From positions 4,847,433 through 4,911,432 of the forward strand of contig NZ_CP050191.1 of assembly GCF_011745145.1 (NCBI RefSeq): a DNA stretch of 64,000 bases, in the 5' to 3' direction. The position numbers were made by a program, and so were the translations under genes. Each line of letters starts with the position of its first letter. The stretch's first letter is position 1. This document shows, in pieces, positions 19,158-29,274 of the stretch. This stretch comes from Mycobacterium sp. DL440. GTDB taxonomy: Bacteria > Actinomycetota > Actinomycetes > Mycobacteriales > Mycobacteriaceae. The notes beneath the pieces were generated by a model. That model saw nothing but the letters and a program-made list of their open reading frames with translations, did not search any database and was not told where the DNA came from.

Positions 19158-19918
19158 CCACAGAACGCGAAGACCGGATCGTCGCCACCGAAGTGCACAA
19201 GGCCTTCGGCCACTTCCAGGTGCTCAAGGGTGTGTCGTTCACCGTGCCGCGGGGTACCGCCACGACGGTCATCGGCCCGTCGGGTTCCGGAAAGACCACG
19301 CTGCTGCGCACGCTGAACGCGCTCGACGTCGCCGACTCCGGGGTGATCCGGGTCGGCGACACCGAACTCGACTTCGCCAAACCGGTGCCCAAGGACCAGC
19401 TGCGTCGGTACCGGGCGCAGAGCGGCTTTGTGTTCCAGTCCCACAACCTGTTTCCGCACAGGACTGTGCTGCAGAACGTCACCGAGGGCCCGCTCGTGGT
19501 GCAGAAGCGCCCACGTGAGGAGGTGTTGAGCGAGGCGGCCGAGCTACTGGGCCAGGTCGGGCTGTCGAACCAACAGGACAAATATCCGTACCAGCTCTCG
19601 GGCGGCCAGCAGCAGCGCGTCGGAATCGCCCGGGCACTGGCACTGAAACCGAAAGTGGTGCTGTTCGACGAGCCGACCTCGGCACTGGACCCGGAACTGG
19701 TCGGCGAGGTACTCGCGGTGATCCGGGATCTGGCCGTCGAAGGCTGGACGCTGGTGATCGTCACACACGAAATCCAGTTCGCCCGACAGGTTTCCGATCA
19801 AGTGCTGTTCACTGACCGCGGGGTAATCCTGGAGCAGGGCCCACCCGCGGCGGTGATCGGCGACCCGAAAGAAGAGCGCACCCGCCAGTTCCTGCAGCGG
19901 ATCCTCAACCCGCTGTAG
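19154..19918 (+). CDS. Polar amino-acid ABC transporter ATP-binding protein (GlnQ-like)
   Basis: A 254-residue ABC ATPase with Walker A GPSGSGKTT (41-49), Q-loop FVFQSHNLFPH, signature LSGGQQQRVGIARAL, Walker B VVLFDEPTSALDPE and H-loop VIVTHE. It pairs with the fused binding protein/permease upstream by a 4-base ATGA overlap. It likely energises import of glutamine, glutamate or another polar amino acid. Its 3' end overlaps the convergent TetR gene by 14 bases. Confidence 0.92.
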   Translation: MTTEREDRIVATEVHKAFGHFQVLKGVSFTVPRGTATTVIGPSGSGKTTLLRTLNALDVADSGVIRVGDTELDFAKPVPKDQLRRYRAQSGFVFQSHNLFPHRTVLQNVTEGPLVVQKRPREEVLSEAAELLGQVGLSNQQDKYPYQLSGGQQQRVGIARALALKPKVVLFDEPTSALDPELVGEVLAVIRDLAVEGWTLVIVTHEIQFARQVSDQVLFTDRGVILEQGPPAAVIGDPKEERTRQFLQRILNPL

Positions 19919-20501
19919 GTGTCTGCTCGCCGGAGAAGGTGAGCGCCCAGGCGACCAGCGAGCGCAGATGGCTCAGCACTTCCTCGTCGGGATGCCCCTG
20001 AGGGTCCTCCAGATGCAATCGGGCAAGTTCTTCTATGGCGGACAACAGGATTCGTACGGTTGTCCCGTCTGGGTCGATGTCCACGCCTGCCGCGCGGGAC
20101 AGCTGTTTGGCGCTGACCTTCCTGGCATAGCCGCGGCCCAGCTCGATGCGCTCCCGCACCTCGGCCGGCGCGCCGTCGGGCGGCCGCAGGGTGATGCGCC
20201 AGCTCGTCGGCGCCGCCTGCAGGTAGTCGAGAATGCCGCGGCCGAGCTGCTCGGGGCCGAGATCCGGTTGGTCCACCGTGCCCATACCGGCAAACGCGAT
20301 CGCCGACTCCCGGTCCAGTAGTGCGGTGGTCAACCCAGTCAGATCGGTGAACTGCTGGTACACCACGGTGCGGGTAACCTGCGCCTGAGTGGCGACGCGC
20401 TCGATGGTGAGCCCGGAGAATCCGTCGGCGGCGACGATATCGCGGGCGATATCGAGTAATTGGGCCCGGCGGTCAGCGCCGGACATGCGGCGCCGGGTCA
20501 T
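19905..20501 (-). CDS. TetR-family transcriptional regulator
   Basis: A 198-residue protein with an N-terminal helix-turn-helix (about 28-48, TIERVATQAQVTRTVVYQQF) and a helical ligand domain. It is the second gene of a two-gene operon: its ATG overlaps the stop of the upstream HpnE-like gene (20498-20501). A perfect 21-bp palindrome in front of that operon (21865-21885) is the probable autoregulatory site. Confidence 0.87.
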   Translation of the reverse strand: MTRRRMSGADRRAQLLDIARDIVAADGFSGLTIERVATQAQVTRTVVYQQFTDLTGLTTALLDRESAIAFAGMGTVDQPDLGPEQLGRGILDYLQAAPTSWRITLRPPDGAPAEVRERIELGRGYARKVSAKQLSRAAGVDIDPDGTTVRILLSAIEELARLHLEDPQGHPDEEVLSHLRSLVAWALTFSGEQTPTAG

Positions 20502-21844
20502 TTCCGGCCGAGCAACAGGTCCACGGCCCTGGCGGCGCTCTGTACCGCACTCTCCATGGTGGCTGACCAGTCGGTGGCGGTCCAGTCGCCGGCCAGCACC
20601 AGAGTGGGCACCGAGGTGCGTTGCGGTGGACGCAGTGCGTCGGTTCCCACCACCTGCGAGAAGGTCGCCTTGGGCATCTTGACCACCTGCGCCTGTACCA
20701 CCTGCGCCTCACATGCCGCCGGGTAGTACCGGCGCAGCAGCGCCAGCTGCTCGTCGACGATCTCGTCGTTGCTCTTGTGGATCTGCTCGTAGGCGCCGCT
20801 GGTCGTCAGGCAATACAGCCAGGCCCGTTCGGTGGTGCGGCCGTGCATGATCTGGCGGTCGAAGACCTCGTCGATCACCCCGGTGCCGCCGATGAGACCC
20901 TCGAAGGCGGATTCGGTACCGAGCGCCCGGTCCAGATACAGATTGGTGCTGACGATCGGCGTGTAGCCGAGTTTGTCTGCCGCGGCATAGATTTCGGAAT
21001 GTTCGGGGAGATCATCGAGCAGCCCGGCGATGTTCGAGTTGGGCACTGCACAGACCACGGCGTCGGCGGGGATCTGCGTGCCGTCGGACAAGGTAATGCC
21101 GGTAACCCTGCCGTTGTCGATCACAATCTTTCGGGCCACCGAGCGGTACCACACGTCGACACCGCGCTCCGCGAACACTTTCAACGCCCCGGCAATGTAC
21201 AGCGTGTCGAGGTCCACTGTGGGGTAGCCGATGGTGACCGGGGTGCGGTGCAAGACGGCGAGCCGGAAGCCGGTGGCCATCACGTTGGCGAACACCTTCG
21301 CCGATTCACGTGCCACCGGTTCGGCTGCGATCCCCAGGGCGAGCCAGTCCCACAACGCTTCTCGAGCCGGGGCAGGCATGCCCACCCGCTCGAACCACTG
21401 CTCGGTGCTCAGATCGGCCAGGTCGGCCGGCTGATGCAACGCCTGCCAACCCAACCGCAGCGTGGCGCGGGCCGCCCGCAGCCGGTCGGCGAGGCCGGCG
21501 TCGGGATGGACCCCGAAAAGCGTGCGGATCGCGCCAAGGCCGGTCGTCTGCATGGTGATGCTGCGCCCGTCGGGCCAGCGCAGCGTCGAACTCTTGGGAA
21601 ACTCGATGAACTGCCGGGTACCCACACTGGTGAGATAGCGCCACAGGTGCTCATATCCGCTGGCGACCACGTGCTGGCCGTTGTCAGGTGTGTCGTCGGC
21701 GATTTCGGCGCGCATCGCGTGGGTGCGCCCGCCGAGCTGACCCCGACGCTCCAACAGGGTGACATTCTTTCCGGCTTCGCTCAGCCACACCGCGGCGGCC
21801 AACCCCGCCAGCCCACCGCCGATCACCACGTAGCGCTCACCCAT
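20498..21844 (-). CDS. FAD-dependent desaturase-like oxidoreductase (HpnE / phytoene-desaturase family)
   Basis: A 448-residue flavoprotein. The N-terminal dinucleotide motif is VVIGGGLAGLAAAVWL, then ERRGQLGGRTHA typical of carotenoid and squalene-associated desaturases. NGQHVVASGYEHLWRYL and the C-terminal LVLAGDWTATDWSATMESAV segment match the HpnE (hydroxysqualene dehydroxylase) branch. The likely substrate is an isoprenoid, but no squalene, hopanoid or phytoene synthase lies nearby, so the reaction is uncertain. It is co-transcribed with the TetR gene. Confidence 0.8.
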   Translation of the reverse strand: MGERYVVIGGGLAGLAAAVWLSEAGKNVTLLERRGQLGGRTHAMRAEIADDTPDNGQHVVASGYEHLWRYLTSVGTRQFIEFPKSSTLRWPDGRSITMQTTGLGAIRTLFGVHPDAGLADRLRAARATLRLGWQALHQPADLADLSTEQWFERVGMPAPAREALWDWLALGIAAEPVARESAKVFANVMATGFRLAVLHRTPVTIGYPTVDLDTLYIAGALKVFAERGVDVWYRSVARKIVIDNGRVTGITLSDGTQIPADAVVCAVPNSNIAGLLDDLPEHSEIYAAADKLGYTPIVSTNLYLDRALGTESAFEGLIGGTGVIDEVFDRQIMHGRTTERAWLYCLTTSGAYEQIHKSNDEIVDEQLALLRRYYPAACEAQVVQAQVVKMPKATFSQVVGTDALRPPQRTSVPTLVLAGDWTATDWSATMESAVQSAARAVDLLLGRK

Positions 21845-21864
21845 ACTGCGGCCCCTCCGTCGAG

Positions 21865-21885
21865 TAACTTACAGATTGTAAGTTA
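21865..21885. promoter_or_regulatory. Perfect 21-bp palindrome, probable TetR operator
   Basis: TAACTTACA-GAT-TGTAAGTTA is a perfect 9-3-9 inverted repeat starting 21 bp upstream of the HpnE-like start codon. It is AT-rich against a GC-rich background, as expected for a repressor site covering a promoter. The TetR protein of the same operon is the obvious ligand. Confidence 0.75.
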
Positions 21886-21905
21886 TCTGGTGGGGCACGC
21901 GCGCG

Positions 21906-23219
21906 CTATTGGACAGGCGAACGCCCCTTCGACGCACGCTCGGCCGCGGCCAGCATTTCGTCGCGGAACCGCGGGTGTGTGATCGCGGCCAGCGCCTCAC
22001 CGCGCTCACGGACCGTCCGGCCCTCCAATTCGGCTGCGCCGTACTCGGTGACGATCACATCGACCTGATGCCGAGGCGTCGTGATCACGGCGCCGGGGCC
22101 GAACCACGGCACGATCCGCGACTGGATCACGCCGTCCTTCTCGAACGTCGAGGGCAGACAGATCAACGAGCGGTCCGATAGATCCAGTCCGGCGCCGGCC
22201 ACGAAGTCCTCGGCGCCGCCGACCCCACTGAACTGGTTGCCGGCGATGGTGTCGGCGACGACCTGGCCGTGGAGGTCGACCCCGAGCGCGCCGTTGATCG
22301 TGACCATGTCGTTGTTCGCGCCGATCACCTCCGGCGAGTTGACGATCTCGACCGGCAGGAACGCGACGTCGGAGTTGCCGTCGAGCCACGCGTAGAGCTC
22401 GGCCGACCCGAAGGCGAAAGTCGTCACGCTCACCCCGTCGTACAGACCTTTCCCGACGTTGGTGACCTTGCCCGCACGGTGCAACTGCATGCACCCATCG
22501 GTGAACATCTCGCTGTGCATGCCGTACCCACCCCCGTCGCCCTCGGCGAGCAGCGTGGCGATCTGGCTGGGAATCGAGCCGATGCCGGTCTGCAGTGTCG
22601 CGCCCGAGGGGATGTACTCGACGGCGTGTCTCGCGATCGCTCTGTCGACATCGGTGGGCGAGGCTGCGGGCAGCGCGAGCGGTGCGTCGGTGGAGTGCAC
22701 GAGGATGTCGATCTCGTCAACGTGCAGTGCGTGGCGGTAATCGTCGAGCCCGAACGTTCGCGGGTAGGCATCGGACGCCTCGACGACCAGCAATCGCTGC
22801 GGATCGGCACCGGTGCGGCGCAATTCGCCGACGGTCGCACCGGCATGCAGCGATAGCGAGCACCAACCGTCCGCGTCGGGCTGCGCGGCGACGGTCGTCA
22901 TCACCCGCGGCGCCTGGCGCTCGAGCAACGGGGCGAACCGACGGAAATCCGCCGGCGCGAATTCCACCTCGGCGCCCATATCCCGCAGCATCCGCTCGAA
23001 AGGACCGAAGAAACCGGACAGGTAATGGACACCGGGCCGGGTGAACAGTTCGGTGCCGACCCCGAGCAGCGCGCCATAGACGCGCAGGTCCGTCCAATCC
23101 GTGCGCTCGCCGAGTGCCCGCAGAAACGCCGGCGGCTGACCGGGCCCCAGCGGGATCCCGAGCGTGTCGGCGGTCGCCAGGCGCGCAGCGGCCTGTTCGG
23201 CGGTGAGCTCTTCCGGCAT
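21906..23219 (-). CDS. Acetyl-CoA hydrolase/transferase family protein
   Basis: A 437-residue class I CoA-transferase (acetyl-CoA hydrolase / 4-hydroxybutyrate CoA-transferase family). The GIGSIPSQIATLL stretch, NGALGVDLHGQV and the C-terminal TEYGAAELEGRTVRERGEALAAI block are typical. Members move CoA between carboxylic acids through a glutamyl-CoA intermediate. I use the ATG at 23219, with GGAGAG 7 nt upstream, rather than the earlier codon at 23237. It is divergent from the MFS gene. Confidence 0.85.
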   Translation of the reverse strand: MPEELTAEQAAARLATADTLGIPLGPGQPPAFLRALGERTDWTDLRVYGALLGVGTELFTRPGVHYLSGFFGPFERMLRDMGAEVEFAPADFRRFAPLLERQAPRVMTTVAAQPDADGWCSLSLHAGATVGELRRTGADPQRLLVVEASDAYPRTFGLDDYRHALHVDEIDILVHSTDAPLALPAASPTDVDRAIARHAVEYIPSGATLQTGIGSIPSQIATLLAEGDGGGYGMHSEMFTDGCMQLHRAGKVTNVGKGLYDGVSVTTFAFGSAELYAWLDGNSDVAFLPVEIVNSPEVIGANNDMVTINGALGVDLHGQVVADTIAGNQFSGVGGAEDFVAGAGLDLSDRSLICLPSTFEKDGVIQSRIVPWFGPGAVITTPRHQVDVIVTEYGAAELEGRTVRERGEALAAITHPRFRDEMLAAAERASKGRSPVQ

Positions 23220-23292
23220 GGCGTCACTCTCCCACACCGCATGGTCCGATTCCCGCCAGCATGCCGGCCTGGGCGCTCATAGCGTCATCAGC

Positions 23293-25766
<2,474 letters not shown>

Positions 25767-25835
25767 TCAACCGGATGCGCGTCCGATTTCCGTCATGGGG
25801 GCGGACGCAGCCATACTGCGGACGTGAATTTGGTC

Positions 25836-26273
25836 ATGAGCCGCCCCATTGTCATTGCCACCGGATTTGCTGTGTTTCTGGCTGCAGTCGCCGGATGCTC
25901 GTCGCAGGAATCGGGTTCTTCAGGGAAGTCCGGCCAGGGCCGCGTCACCTTCGGTCCTAACGACGCCGGTCCGGTCACCAGCGTCAGCTGTGAGACCAAG
26001 GACGGACTGACCACGATCGGCATCAAGGGCAAGATGCCGGCCTCTGTGATGCTGACCGACGGGGAGGCACCGGTGGTGCAGTCGGTGAACATCGGCGATG
26101 TGAACGGCGAGGGAGCTTCGCTGACCTACCTCTCCGGCTTGTCCGGCGCACCGGTCGTGGCCGCGCGCGACGGCAAGGGCTACACCATCACCGGCAACGG
26201 CATGGGCATCGATCCCAACGAACCCAGCGCACCGGTGGACATGCCGTTCGACATCGCAGTCAGCTGCCCCTGA
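25836..26273 (+). CDS. LpqH-family (19-kDa antigen-like) lipoprotein
   Basis: A 145-residue secreted lipoprotein. It has a hydrophobic signal (IVIATGFAVFLAAVAG) and lipobox VAGC. A Ser/Gly linker and a beta-rich LpqH domain follow, with two cysteines (SVSCETK and final VSCP) that probably form a disulfide. An in-frame GTG at 25824 lies about 7 nt after a CATACT -10-like element (25811-25816), so a leaderless mRNA with four more residues is possible. It is divergent from tgt, and its 3' end overlaps the convergent hydrolase by 14 bases. It is a shorter paralogue of the lpqH gene 1.4 kb downstream. Confidence 0.85.
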   Translation: MSRPIVIATGFAVFLAAVAGCSSQESGSSGKSGQGRVTFGPNDAGPVTSVSCETKDGLTTIGIKGKMPASVMLTDGEAPVVQSVNIGDVNGEGASLTYLSGLSGAPVVAARDGKGYTITGNGMGIDPNEPSAPVDMPFDIAVSCP

Positions 26274-27168
26274 GGAAGGTCACGATCGCCCCGGCGAGTT
26301 CGTCGCCGGCATCTTCCTGCAAAAAATGACCGGCGTTCGCGATCACCGGATGCTCGATACCCTGTGCGCCGCGCATGTCCCGCTGAAAGATGGACGCCAT
26401 GGCTCCGGTGATCGGGTCACCGTCGCTGAACGCCACCAGCATCGGGATTTCGCTGGCCGCCAACGTTTTCCAAGCTGACCGGTTGGCGGTGGCAGCCGGG
26501 TCGTCGGGCGTGGTGGGAACCAGACCGGGCATCGCGCGCGGACCCGCGCAAAAGGTGTCGTCGGGGAACGGGGCGTCGTAAGCCGCCCTGATCTCGTCGC
26601 TGACCGGGCGGCGGCACCCGGCCGCCACGAATCTGCCGACGTCGATCGTCGGCAGATTCTGGATGGCCGTGCGGAACTGCCACCAGATCTCCGGCATGGG
26701 AATGTCGCCGCTGGGCAGTCCCGTGTTGGCGACGACGATATTGGCGAACCGGTCGGGATTCTCGGCAGCCAGGCGCAGCCCGATCAGACCACCCCAGTCC
26801 TGACCGACGAGGGTCACCCTCCGCAAGTCCAGGACGTCGCAGGCCAGCGTCCGCATCCACTCGACGTGCCGGGCATACGTGTGATCCTCGACGCGCGTGG
26901 GTTTGTCCGACCTGCCGAAGCCGACCAGGTCGGGGCAGACGACGCGATGGCCCGCTGCGGCCAGGATCGGGATCATGCGGCGGTACAGAAACGACCAGGA
27001 TGGTTCCCCGTGCAACAACAGCACCGGGTCGGCGTCCGGCGGACCGGCCTGCACCCAGGCCACCCGCAATCGGCCACCGTCGTTGTCATCGATCTCGGAA
27101 TACTCTGGTAGATAAGCAAACTCAGGCAGATTACCGAACCGGTCGTCTGGAGTACGCAACGTCTGCAT
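26260..27168 (-). CDS. Haloalkane dehalogenase-like alpha/beta hydrolase (DhmA/Rv2296-like)
   Basis: A 302-residue alpha/beta hydrolase of haloalkane dehalogenase subfamily I. HGEPSW (53-58) carries the oxyanion segment, the nucleophile is Asp124 in GQDWGG with Trp125 next to it as halide ligand, and His281 (NAGHFL) completes the triad with an acid near FSDGDP. Known relatives hydrolyse haloalkanes to alcohols; native substrates in mycobacteria are unclear. It lies between two lpqH-family genes. Confidence 0.88.
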   Translation of the reverse strand: MQTLRTPDDRFGNLPEFAYLPEYSEIDDNDGGRLRVAWVQAGPPDADPVLLLHGEPSWSFLYRRMIPILAAAGHRVVCPDLVGFGRSDKPTRVEDHTYARHVEWMRTLACDVLDLRRVTLVGQDWGGLIGLRLAAENPDRFANIVVANTGLPSGDIPMPEIWWQFRTAIQNLPTIDVGRFVAAGCRRPVSDEIRAAYDAPFPDDTFCAGPRAMPGLVPTTPDDPAATANRSAWKTLAASEIPMLVAFSDGDPITGAMASIFQRDMRGAQGIEHPVIANAGHFLQEDAGDELAGAIVTFLRGS

Positions 27169-27306
27169 GATGCTGAACTTACGACCGCCCCGCGGCCGCT
27201 GCGAACAATTCGCCCAATCGCATGCCCACGACCTGCATCAACCCCAATACTTCTGCCTGACGGCCCGCCACTGACGACGGGCTGCACAACCGTGAGGAGA
27301 GCAGTG

Positions 27307-27807
27307 GTGAAGCGTGAGTTCCTGGTAGCCGTCGGCGGCGCCGCGATCGTCATCGCCGGCCTGTCCGGCTGTTCGTCGAGCGACAAGAAAGACAGCTCCA
27401 GCGACACGAAGGCGACGGCATCGGCGTCAGCCACGGCTTCGGTCGAGGCCGGCGATGCCAAGGCCACAACAGGTTCGGGCACCGCCCGGGTCAGCATCGA
27501 CGGCAAGGACCACAAGGTCGAGGGCACGGTCGTGTGCGCCACGGTCGCAGGCAATGTCACCCTGACCGTCGGGCAGGGCGTGTCCGGAGTCAGCGCCACT
27601 CTCGGCGAGGGCGACCAGCCGTCGGTGACCGCGGTGGCACTGGGCAACATCGACGGTGTCAGCCTCACCTACGCCCCAGGCATGCCCGGCGGCAGCGCCG
27701 AAGCCACCAAGGATGGCAACAAGTACACGGTCAAGGGTGACGCAACAGGCATGGACGGAATGAACCCGGTGACCAAGCCTTTCGAGCTCGAGGTCTCCTG
27801 CCCGTAG
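27307..27807 (+). CDS. lpqH: 19-kDa lipoprotein antigen LpqH
   Basis: A 166-residue lipoprotein with signal FLVAVGGAAIVIAG and lipobox LSGC. A long Ser/Ala/Thr/Lys linker (a probable glycosylation region) comes before the LpqH domain. DGKDHKVEGTVVCAT and GNIDGVSLTY match M. tuberculosis LpqH closely. Two domain cysteines (VVC and final SCP) are present. The GTG at 27307 has AGGAG 8 nt upstream and gives VKREFLVAVGG, like the known N-terminus. LpqH is a cell-envelope TLR2 ligand. A strong hairpin follows the gene. Confidence 0.92.
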   Translation: MKREFLVAVGGAAIVIAGLSGCSSSDKKDSSSDTKATASASATASVEAGDAKATTGSGTARVSIDGKDHKVEGTVVCATVAGNVTLTVGQGVSGVSATLGEGDQPSVTAVALGNIDGVSLTYAPGMPGGSAEATKDGNKYTVKGDATGMDGMNPVTKPFELEVSCP

Positions 27808-27842
27808 CGATCGAGCCACTTTTGGCAAACATCTGGCATAGT

Positions 27843-27869
27843 GTGGGCCCGGACTGATCCCGGGCCCAC
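27843..27869 (+). terminator. Intrinsic terminator after lpqH
   Basis: GTGGGCCCGG and CCGGGCCCAC form a perfect 10-bp stem with a 7-nt loop, followed by CTCTGTTCT and then GTTTTC. It separates lpqH from the PE-PPE hydrolase gene. Confidence 0.75.
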
Positions 27870-27914
27870 GCTCTGTTCTCAGTCGTTTTCACGTCGGACG
27901 ACCTGAGGAGCACC

Positions 27915-29252
27915 GTGGCCAGTCACCGGAAGCGCGCGCGTTCATCCGCTGCCGTGGTGGCCGGTGCCACCGCGAGCCTGACGGCAGTGCTCACCTTCGG
28001 ACATGTCGCCGACGCGCTGGCGGCCACCTTGCCGGGCAACTATGCCGTCATCGGAGTGGGCGGGGCGAACAATCCGACCAGCGACCGGATCCAGAACAAG
28101 TTCCAGCGCAACTACGTGCCGTACAGCGGCGGGTACGCCGGACCGGCCGACGGTCGCTTCTACGGCGTCAACTATCCGGCCACGTTGCCGATCGATACGA
28201 GTGTGGCCGAGGGCCGCCAACCGTTGATCGACAAAGTCGCGGAGGCTCGAACGCAGGTCGGCTCGGACGGCACGGTCTACATCGTCAGTTACTCCGAGGG
28301 AACCATCGTCGCCGAGAAGTACAAGCGCGAACTCGACGGCCAGGGTGGCCACGACGCCGACACGCTGAAGTTCGTCTACATCGCGGCGCCCACGGTTCCC
28401 AACGGGGGCATTTACGCCCGCTTCCCGGATCTGGGACCGCTCGGGCTGCTCGGATTCACCAGCACCGGCTCGGCCGAACAGTCGCCGTACGACGAAACCT
28501 TCATCACCATCGAGTACGACCCCGTCGGCGACTTCCCGGCCTACGCCAACCCGCTCGCTGTGGCCAACGCCGCGGCCGGGTTCGTCTATCTGCACGGCGA
28601 CCCGACACCCGACGCCACCGATCTCAACGATCCGGACGCGGTCATCGTGAAGACCGTCAACACGCCGGGTGGCGGAAATGACACCTACATCCTGGTCAAG
28701 ACCGAGCATCTGCCTTTGCTGCAGCCCATCCGCGACGTGTCGACCGCCCTCAACACCACGGCATTCACCGAGCCGGTGCTCGGGGCGATCGAGCCGACGC
28801 TCAAGCTCGCCGTCGACATGGGCTACACCGATCGCGACTACTCCGATCCCGCGACACCGATCCGGTTCTCGTTGATCACGCCACCGAAGCGGATTGTCGA
28901 GACCCTGAATCAGCTGCCCGACGCCCTGCAACAGGGTGCGGACAACTTCAGTGGCGGATTGCCTTCGACGACTCCGCCTTCTATTTCACCTTCGACGACT
29001 CCGGCACCCACCGACCGCGTCGCGGCAAAGAAGATGGCCCCCAAGGCCATCAACAAGAACGACACCGATGACGAGGCCGAGACCCCGAAGAAGCCGGTCA
29101 AGCGCACCCCGCCGCACCGGCGCGATGACGTACACACCGCCGTCTCGGACGTCGCGAAGAACGTCAGGGACAGTTTCAAGCAGAAGCCCCAGTCGGAGCC
29201 CAAACACCGGGCCAAGCCGCAACGCGCGTCGGACGCGGACAAGGCCGCTTAG
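27915..29252 (+). CDS. Secreted PE-PPE-domain serine hydrolase
   Basis: A 445-residue exported protein. Residues 1-38 are a signal peptide (basic start, hydrophobic core, ALAA). About 40-330 is the PE-PPE alpha/beta-hydrolase domain: YAVIGVGG strand, FYGVNYPA, and nucleophile motif YSEG with Ser127 in place of the classic GxSxG. It has neither a PE nor a PPE domain. The tail (about 335-445) is Pro/Ser/Thr-rich then very basic (KKPVKRTPPHRR), so it may bind polyanionic envelope polymers. The family shows esterase activity. It begins at GTG after GAGGAG. Confidence 0.86.
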   Translation: MASHRKRARSSAAVVAGATASLTAVLTFGHVADALAATLPGNYAVIGVGGANNPTSDRIQNKFQRNYVPYSGGYAGPADGRFYGVNYPATLPIDTSVAEGRQPLIDKVAEARTQVGSDGTVYIVSYSEGTIVAEKYKRELDGQGGHDADTLKFVYIAAPTVPNGGIYARFPDLGPLGLLGFTSTGSAEQSPYDETFITIEYDPVGDFPAYANPLAVANAAAGFVYLHGDPTPDATDLNDPDAVIVKTVNTPGGGNDTYILVKTEHLPLLQPIRDVSTALNTTAFTEPVLGAIEPTLKLAVDMGYTDRDYSDPATPIRFSLITPPKRIVETLNQLPDALQQGADNFSGGLPSTTPPSISPSTTPAPTDRVAAKKMAPKAINKNDTDDEAETPKKPVKRTPPHRRDDVHTAVSDVAKNVRDSFKQKPQSEPKHRAKPQRASDADKAA

Positions 29253-29274
29253 GCTCTGATGTCATGCTGGGGGC

